Source: an uncultured Lachnospiraceae bacterium (GTDB lineage Bacteria; Bacillota; Clostridia; Lachnospirales; Lachnospiraceae). From it: 18,494 bases of DNA. A program made the translations under genes and the position numbers. Below, piece after piece: positions 13,486 through 18,494 of the stretch. The stretch lies in assembly GCA_910588405.1 (NCBI GenBank), contig CAJUPT010000062.1, positions 1 to 18,494 on the forward strand. Reading direction: 5' to 3'. Each line of letters begins with the position of its first letter. Position 1 is the first letter of the stretch. Under the pieces are notes generated by a model that saw nothing but the letters and a program-made list of their open reading frames with translations, had not been told where the DNA came from and did no database searches.

Positions 13486-14655
13486 ATGAAAGTTGTATTA
13501 CGGAACCTGACAAAAAAATATCCGGGGCGGGGCAGGAAAAATGCTGAGGGCGTGACCGCCGTCGATCATTTCACCTTTGAAATACCGGATGGAAAGCTGA
13601 TTGCCCTTCTGGGACCTTCCGGCTGCGGGAAAAGCTCAACATTGAATCTGATCAGCGGCCTGCAAAAGCCTACCGAAGGGAAAATTTTCTTTGGGGAGGA
13701 GGACGTGACGGATATTCCGGCGGAAAACAGAGGGATCGGCCTGGTTTTCCAGAACTATGCCCTGTATCCCCATCTGACAGTGAAGCAGAATATTTTGTTT
13801 CCGCTGCAAAATCTGAAAGGAAAAGACCGGCTGTCTAAGGAAGAGATGCTGAGAAAGGCTTATGAGGCTGCCAGGCTGGTGCAGATCGAAGAATTGATGG
13901 ACAGGAAGCCCAGGGAGCTGTCGGGAGGGCAGCAGCAGCGGGCAGCCATTGCCCGGGCGCTGGTGAAAAGGCCGAGAGTGCTTTTGCTGGATGAGCCTTT
14001 GTCAAACCTGGATGCCCGCCTGCGGCTTCAGACTCGGGAGGAAATCCGGCGGATTCAGAGGGAGACGGGGATTACCACGGTGTTTGTGACCCATGACCAG
14101 GAGGAGGCCATGAGTATTTCCGATATGATCGTGGTGATGGATGCAGGGGTGGTACAGCAGGCAGGAAGGCCCCAGGAGGTTTATGACGATCCGCGAAACC
14201 TGTTTGTGGCTAAATTTTTGGGGACGCCGCCGATCAATGTATTCAGCGGACGGATTAAAGAGGATAAGTTGTATATTGGAGAAGAAGCAGTTCTGGATAT
14301 CAGAGAAATTGGTGATATTGAGGGGAATGTTGTGTTCGGGAAGCAAGATGAGAAATCGCCGGATTTAGGGGAAATCGGCGCTGCCAGGGAGGTTTGGGCG
14401 GGAATTCGCCCGGAGGGATTTATTCTTAAGGAGGACGGGCCTTTCAGCTGCCGATTAAAGGGCGTGGAGGTGATGGGACGCGATATCAGCGTGGTTTCGG
14501 AGCATGACGCCTCGGAAAATCCGCAGGTCCGTTCGATTATCGGTACTGAGAATCGGGTGGATACGTCAAAGCCTCTGGTGCGGTTTGAATTGAGGCCGCA
14601 GAAGGTTTTTCTGTTTGATAAAGAGACTGGTGAGCGGATTTATTTCCGCGAGTAA
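13486..14655 (+). CDS. ABC importer ATPase, MalK/MsmK/UgpC type
   Basis: A 389-residue ATPase powering the carbohydrate-type importer encoded downstream. Walker A GPSGCGKSS is at 43-51, Q-loop VFQNYALYPHLT follows, signature LSGGQQQRAAIARAL, Walker B LLLDEPLSNLDARL and switch His in VTHDQEEAMS. The C-terminal 150 residues form the TOBE/OB domain typical of MalK-like subunits. ATG 13486 is chosen because AGAGGAG lies just upstream; an in-frame start at 13429 has no SD. It is the first gene of the cluster and should dimerise under the two permeases. Many Firmicutes share one MsmK between importers; here a dedicated ATPase is present. UgpC-like order alone does not fix the substrate. Confidence 0.95.
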   Translation: MKVVLRNLTKKYPGRGRKNAEGVTAVDHFTFEIPDGKLIALLGPSGCGKSSTLNLISGLQKPTEGKIFFGEEDVTDIPAENRGIGLVFQNYALYPHLTVKQNILFPLQNLKGKDRLSKEEMLRKAYEAARLVQIEELMDRKPRELSGGQQQRAAIARALVKRPRVLLLDEPLSNLDARLRLQTREEIRRIQRETGITTVFVTHDQEEAMSISDMIVVMDAGVVQQAGRPQEVYDDPRNLFVAKFLGTPPINVFSGRIKEDKLYIGEEAVLDIREIGDIEGNVVFGKQDEKSPDLGEIGAAREVWAGIRPEGFILKEDGPFSCRLKGVEVMGRDISVVSEHDASENPQVRSIIGTENRVDTSKPLVRFELRPQKVFLFDKETGERIYFRE

Positions 14656-14759
14656 AGAGCCAAGTGACCACGGTCCGGACCGCCCTCTTGCTGTGCCAGG
14701 ATAGAGACGAGACATTGGGAATAAGCCCATGAATAAAGAGTGTTAGGAAAACGATAAAT

Positions 14760-15665
14760 ATGAAAAATAATAGAACGGACGGCAGCCTGAAAGGCTGGCT
14801 GTACCTTTTGCCGGCCCTTCTTTTTCTGGGGGCGTTTCTGGTATATCCGCTGATCGACGTGGTGATCTACTCTTTTGAGGAAGGATATAACTCCGCTTCC
14901 CAGACTCGGTTCGGCATCGGGTTTTATAATTATTCTTATGTACTGCATGACCCTTATTTTCTGCAGGCGGTGAAAAATACATTTTTGCTGGTGATAATCA
15001 CAGTGCCCTTATCCACAGTGATCGCTCTGCTGATCTCAGTGGGGCTGAATTCCATTAAATTTCTGCGGGAACTGTTCCGGACCATTTATTTCCTGCCCTA
15101 TGTGACCAATACGCTGGCGGTGGGGCTGGTTTTTATGATTTTGTTCAAAAAGACCGCTTATTCCGACGGATTTATCAATCTGATTATCCGATGGTTCGGG
15201 GGAACTGCGGTGGATTTTATCGACGGGCCTTACTGGGCGAAAATGTTTGTGCTCTGTTTTTACACCATATGGGTGGTGATGCCCTTTAAAATTTTGATTT
15301 TGACCAGCGCGCTGGCCGGCGTCAATCCTGACTATTACCAGGCGGCGAAGGTGGATGGCACCTCCCGGTTCCGTACCTTTATGCGGATTACCCTTCCGAT
15401 GATTTCGCCGATGATTTTTTACCTGGTGGTTACCGGTTTTATCGGCGCATTTAAAGCCTACAGCGACGTGGTGGCTCTGTTCGGAACCAATCTGAATGCG
15501 GCGGGGATGAACACGATTGTGGGCTATGTGTACGACATGCTGTACGGAGACAGCGGCGGTTATCCCTCTTATGCGTCGTCGTCGGCGATTCTGCTGTTTG
15601 TGATTGTGCTGACCATTACCTGCGTGAATCTGCTGGCAGGGAAGAAGAATGTCTATTATTCATAA
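14760..15665 (+). CDS. ABC sugar-type permease, MalF/UgpA family
   Basis: A 301-residue inner-membrane subunit with six predicted helices (about 12-35, 75-100, 115-137, 170-195, 218-240, 272-294). The EAA loop that docks on the ATPase is YYQAAKVDGTSRFRTFMRIT followed by LPMISP. Pairs with the next gene as a heterodimer. ATG 14760 has only a modest SD (TTAGGA about 10 bases upstream) and follows a 104-base gap that contains the 12-base palindrome CGGTCCGGACCG (14669-14680). Family is clear; substrate unknown. Confidence 0.95.
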   Translation: MKNNRTDGSLKGWLYLLPALLFLGAFLVYPLIDVVIYSFEEGYNSASQTRFGIGFYNYSYVLHDPYFLQAVKNTFLLVIITVPLSTVIALLISVGLNSIKFLRELFRTIYFLPYVTNTLAVGLVFMILFKKTAYSDGFINLIIRWFGGTAVDFIDGPYWAKMFVLCFYTIWVVMPFKILILTSALAGVNPDYYQAAKVDGTSRFRTFMRITLPMISPMIFYLVVTGFIGAFKAYSDVVALFGTNLNAAGMNTIVGYVYDMLYGDSGGYPSYASSSAILLFVIVLTITCVNLLAGKKNVYYS

Positions 15666-15686
15666 GCAAAACAGGAACGGACCGTA

Positions 15687-15775
15687 TAAGCCCCGTAAAA
15701 ATATGTGTCTGAAAGTTCTCCCGGTTCAAGGGGCTTAGGAGGGGAGCTGCAAAGCTTTAAAAAGAGGAACGTGAT
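15687..15775 (+). other. Intercistronic hairpin and ribosome site between permeases
   Basis: TAAGCCCC (15687-15694) and GGGGCTTA (15730-15737) are perfect complements across 35 bases; the right arm runs into GGAGGGGAG. The stretch GGAGGGGAGCTGC...AGAGGAACGTGAT before the next ATG closely resembles the one before the ATPase gene (13450-13485). The hairpin may protect or partly block the mRNA between the two permease genes. Confidence 0.5.
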
Positions 15776-16648
15776 ATGGAATTTGACGATTATGAAAAAA
15801 CCGTAAAGGCTGCCAAAGCCCGGAGGATGGCCGGGAATGCCGTTACGTATCTGTTTTTAACCTTCTGGGCTTTGATTGTACTGTTTCCTTTTTACTGGAT
15901 GCTGCTTACGTCGGTAAAAAGCTACGGCGCATATAATTCCGAGTACATTCCCAGCTTTTACACCCTGACGCCCACGCTGCAAAACTATGTGGACGCTTTT
16001 ACCACGGTGCCGCTGGGTCGTTATCTGCTGAATACCCTTATTTTTACGATTGTCACAACGGCAATTTTGCTGGTGGTGGCGGTTTTTGCCGCCTTTGCTT
16101 TTGCTAGGCTGGAATTTAAAGGAAAGAATATGGTGTTTATTCTGTTCCTTTCCATGATGATGATCCCCAATGAATTGGTCGTTATCACAAACTTTGTCAC
16201 TATTACCAGCCTGGATCTGCGAAATTCATTTCCAGGTTTGATTCTGCCGTCGGTGATGTCAGTTTTTTACATTTATCTGCTGAAAGAGAATTTTGAGCAG
16301 ATTCCCGACAGCCTGTACTATGCGGCCAAGGTGGACGGAACCTCAGACCTGAAATATCTGTTTAAGGTAATGATCCCCATGTCAAAGCCCACGCTGATCA
16401 CCATCGTCATATTGAAGGTGATCGAGTGCTGGAATTCCTACGTATGGCCTAGGCTGATCACTGACGACGCGGCTTATTTTCTGGTTTCCAACGGGATTCA
16501 GGAAATCCGGGAAAATGGGTTTGGCCGCGAGAACATCCCGGCTATGATGGCGGCGGTAACGGTGATCTCTGTTCCTCTGATCCTGTTGTTTCTGGTGTTC
16601 CGGAAGAAGATTATGGCAGGCGTGTCAAGAGGGGGGACGAAGGGATGA
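15776..16648 (+). CDS. ABC sugar-type permease, MalG/UgpE family
   Basis: A 290-residue membrane subunit with six helices, the first at about 20-46 (YLFLTFWALIVLFPFYWMLL). The EAA loop reads YYAAKVDGTSDLKYLFKVMI followed by PMSKPT. It completes the permease pair. SD AGAGGAA precedes ATG 15776. Its stop overlaps the ATG of the binding-protein gene by the 4-base ATGA (16645-16648), so the two are translationally coupled. Confidence 0.95.
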   Translation: MEFDDYEKTVKAAKARRMAGNAVTYLFLTFWALIVLFPFYWMLLTSVKSYGAYNSEYIPSFYTLTPTLQNYVDAFTTVPLGRYLLNTLIFTIVTTAILLVVAVFAAFAFARLEFKGKNMVFILFLSMMMIPNELVVITNFVTITSLDLRNSFPGLILPSVMSVFYIYLLKENFEQIPDSLYYAAKVDGTSDLKYLFKVMIPMSKPTLITIVILKVIECWNSYVWPRLITDDAAYFLVSNGIQEIRENGFGRENIPAMMAAVTVISVPLILLFLVFRKKIMAGVSRGGTKG

Positions 16649-18309
16649 ATGCGGGGAAGAAGATGATAGGCGGTATGCTGCGGCGAGGAATGTGGAAAGA
16701 TATGTGGCTTCGTTTGGTTTTTGGAGCGCTCATTTTAGGGATGCTTTCGCTGCTTGCCGGATGTCATGGAAAGGAGGAGGGGACTGCTTTTGAGATTCCT
16801 GAAGAGTTTGACCTTTCCAGGGATTATGAGCTGACCTTCTGGGCAAAAAATGACACGAATAAAAGGCAGACGGACATCTATGCGCAGGCGATAGAGGACT
16901 TTGAAGAATTATATCCGAATATCAGCGTGAATCTGCGGCTGTATACGGATTACGGGAAAATCTATAACGATGTAATTACGAATATTGCAACGAATACCAC
17001 GCCTAACGTGTGTATCACTTATCCTGATCATATCGCAACCTATCTGACGGGGAGCAATACGGTGGTGCCGCTGGAAGGATTATTTGCGGACGGAAGGTAT
17101 GGGTTAGGCGGGACAGAGGTTCGGTTTGACGCGCCGAAGAAGGAGGAGGAGATTATCCCGCAGTTTCTGGAGGAGTGCGAATTTGGCGGCCATTATTACG
17201 CCATTCCTTACATGCGGTCTACGGAAGCCTGTTATATTAACCAGACCTATGTGGAGGCGTTGGGCTATACGCTGCCGGATGTGCTGACCTGGGACTTTGT
17301 CTGGGAGGTCTCCGAGGCGGCTATGGCTAAAGACGGGGACGGAAACTTTTTGGTAAACAGGCAGAAGGTAATGATTCCTTTTATCTATAAATCCACGGAT
17401 AATATGATGATCCAGCTATTGCGTCAGAGCCAGGCGGATTATTCCAGTGAAAGCGGCCAGATCCTTTTATTCCATGACACGACAAAGGAGCTTTTGAAGA
17501 CCATTGCCAATCATGCGAAAAGCGGCGCGTTTTCCACCTTTAAAATTTCCAGCTATCCGGCCAATTTCCTCAATGCAGGGCAGTGTATTTTTGCCGTGGA
17601 TTCCACTGCGGGAGCGACCTGGATGGGAACGGATGCGCCGCTGTGTGATATCAGCGAAGACAAGATCGTCGAATTTGAGACGGCGGTCAGGCCGGTTCCC
17701 CAGATTGACCCGGAGCATCCCCAGATGATCTCCCAGGGGCCGTCTGTCTGTGTGTTCAATAAGAGTGATCCTCAGGAGGTATTGGCTTCCTGGCTGTTTA
17801 CCCAGTACCTGCTTACCAACCAGGTACAGATCGCTTATGCCGGGACAGAAGGCTATGTGCCGGTGACAAAAAAGGCACAGGAATCGGCGGAATATCAGGA
17901 ATACCTGGTCGGGTGTGGCCAGGATACGGAGTTGCATTACGATGTGAAAATCAAAGCGACGAAGCTTCTGCTGGATAATGTGGACCACACATTCGTCACC
18001 CCGGTATTTAACGGCTCCGCGTCCCTGCGGGATGCGGCCGGACAGATGATTGAGAATACGGTGAAATCTGTCAGGCGTAAGCAGGAGGTTGATGACGCGT
18101 ATATCGAAAAGCTTTACGGGGATATGACCGCCCTTTACCGCCTCGACCAGATCGGTGGGCCGGGAGGCCAGTCCTTATCCGGAAAATCCGACCTGGGAAA
18201 GCTGCCAGCCACGTCGGTATTGCTGCTGTCAGGGCTGGCGGCGGCCTGGGTTTTGATTCTCATATATGTGGGTTATGAGGCGGCAAAAAAGAAAAGGCGT
18301 CAAGTATAA
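16645..18309 (+). CDS. Solute-binding lipoprotein of the ABC importer, with C-terminal helix
   Basis: A 554-residue family 1 extracellular solute-binding protein (UgpB/MalE-like). A lipoprotein signal ends in LLAGC with Cys40 as the lipid site. The mature part starts with YELTFWAKND, then FEELYPNISVNLRLYTDYGK and TTPNVCITYPDHIATYL, and includes a typical GHYYAIPYMRSTEACYIN region. At the end, residues about 522-545 (SVLLLSGLAAAWVLILIYVG) form a hydrophobic helix followed by AAKKKRRQV, a second membrane anchor. Usual binding proteins of this class are near 430-450 residues and lack this helix. Being last in the operon and fused to an anchor may keep it close to its permease. A sugar, polyol or glycerophosphodiester ligand is possible; none is proven. 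Confidence 0.92.
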   Translation: MNAGKKMIGGMLRRGMWKDMWLRLVFGALILGMLSLLAGCHGKEEGTAFEIPEEFDLSRDYELTFWAKNDTNKRQTDIYAQAIEDFEELYPNISVNLRLYTDYGKIYNDVITNIATNTTPNVCITYPDHIATYLTGSNTVVPLEGLFADGRYGLGGTEVRFDAPKKEEEIIPQFLEECEFGGHYYAIPYMRSTEACYINQTYVEALGYTLPDVLTWDFVWEVSEAAMAKDGDGNFLVNRQKVMIPFIYKSTDNMMIQLLRQSQADYSSESGQILLFHDTTKELLKTIANHAKSGAFSTFKISSYPANFLNAGQCIFAVDSTAGATWMGTDAPLCDISEDKIVEFETAVRPVPQIDPEHPQMISQGPSVCVFNKSDPQEVLASWLFTQYLLTNQVQIAYAGTEGYVPVTKKAQESAEYQEYLVGCGQDTELHYDVKIKATKLLLDNVDHTFVTPVFNGSASLRDAAGQMIENTVKSVRRKQEVDDAYIEKLYGDMTALYRLDQIGGPGGQSLSGKSDLGKLPATSVLLLSGLAAAWVLILIYVGYEAAKKKRRQV

Positions 18310-18378
18310 TATCCGGAGGCGGTATATGGGAACGGGGGAAATATTGAGGAAAGGGACTGGAAAAAAGAGGACAAACTA

Positions 18379-18406
18379 TTGATTTATGAGGAATGTCGTG
18401 TATAAT
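18379..18406 (+). promoter_or_regulatory. Promoter facing out of the window
   Basis: TTGATT (18379-18384), 16 bases, TATAAT (18401-18406). It would transcribe the palindromic repeat array and whatever lies beyond the window end. An 18-codon frame with an SD (ATG 18326) precedes it but is probably chance. Confidence 0.55.
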
Positions 18407-18423
18407 GGGGGTGTAGTAGAAAT

Positions 18424-18494
18424 AAAAACAGCGGAAGTCCGTACTACAAAATAGTAAGCGGCTAAAAGACACCCGCATACAAAATAGTTAGCGG
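18424..18494. repeat. Palindromic intergenic repeat, copy 2, start of a tandem array
   Basis: Bases 18447-18476 equal 13350-13379. Where copy 1 continues into its right arm, this copy reads AT and then starts again with ACAAAATAGTTAGCGG (18479-18494). It thus forms a 33-bp tandem step (18446-18478, then a second unit cut by the window edge). The restarted arm is the exact reverse complement of copy 1's right arm. Confidence 0.8.

Noticed and set aside
14654..14692. Terminator or attenuator at AAGAG...CTCTT with the CGGTCCGGACCG palindrome after the ATPase
   Set aside because: The outer stem is only 5 bp and there is no T-run, so it is noted but not called.
18326..18382. 18-codon frame MGTGEILRKGTG... 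behind GGAGG
   Set aside because: Although it has an SD-like site, it is too short, has no known counterpart, and lies between the operon end and another promoter.
18446..18494. Possible CRISPR array in the 33-bp tandem repeat
   Set aside because: The repeats abut directly without unique spacers, and no cas gene is in the window.

Overview
The window looks like a chromosome segment of a Gram-positive anaerobe of the Clostridia, most likely a Lachnospiraceae member. This is inferred from the infC-rpmI-rplT operon and its leader, the A-rich Shine-Dalgarno (SD) sites and near-consensus sigma-A promoters, the clostridial style of the PucR-type regulator and two-component genes, and the family types of the gene remnants. 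No species can be named from the sequence alone.

Layout. (1) 1-730: debris, with a broken DUF1016/YhcG-type nuclease on the minus strand and a scrap of an ABC ATPase. (2) 739-5109: a perfect sigma-A promoter and a PucR/CdaR-type regulator, then a uroporphyrinogen-decarboxylase (URO-D) family protein and an SLC13/DASS anion transporter that form a tight two-gene operon. Repeated TTTTTGCA boxes lie upstream of that operon's promoter, so the regulator probably controls its two neighbours. (3) 5110-5606: no gene. This stretch holds one copy of a dispersed repeat, a stem-rich element and a terminator; I see nothing in 5426-5606. (4) 5607-7093: an attenuator-type leader followed by infC, rpmI and rplT. 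infC probably starts at an AUU codon. (5) 7165-7349: a self-contained tRNA-Pro(AGG) unit with an odd leader hairpin and an acceptor-stem mismatch. (6) 7390-10724: the second copy of the dispersed repeat, then an overlapping response regulator/histidine kinase pair closed by a strong terminator.

(7) 10730-12382: a graveyard of mobile DNA around tRNA-Leu(CAA). It contains an Rpn/PD-(D/E)XK transposase-type scrap, a tyrosine-integrase remnant that ends 31 bases past the tRNA, a frameshifted hicA, a hicB that lacks its N-terminal domain, and the left end of an IS200/IS605-type element. (8) 12472-13314: an intact DUF2971 protein. (9) 13486-18309: a four-gene carbohydrate-type ABC importer in the order ATPase, permease, permease, binding lipoprotein. 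Related palindromic repeats lie on both sides of it, and the distal copy starts a 33-bp tandem array that the window end cuts off.

How the genes work together: the ABC genes form one importer of unknown, probably sugar-like, substrate. The URO-D/SLC13 pair suggests uptake of an organic anion and a linked cofactor- or methyl-type reaction under a local sensor. The kinase/regulator pair has no obvious target next to it. No clearly new multi-gene system stands out. The best leads are the regulator/URO-D/SLC13 locus, the tRNA-Pro leader, the solute-binding lipoprotein with a second membrane anchor, and the two repeat families.
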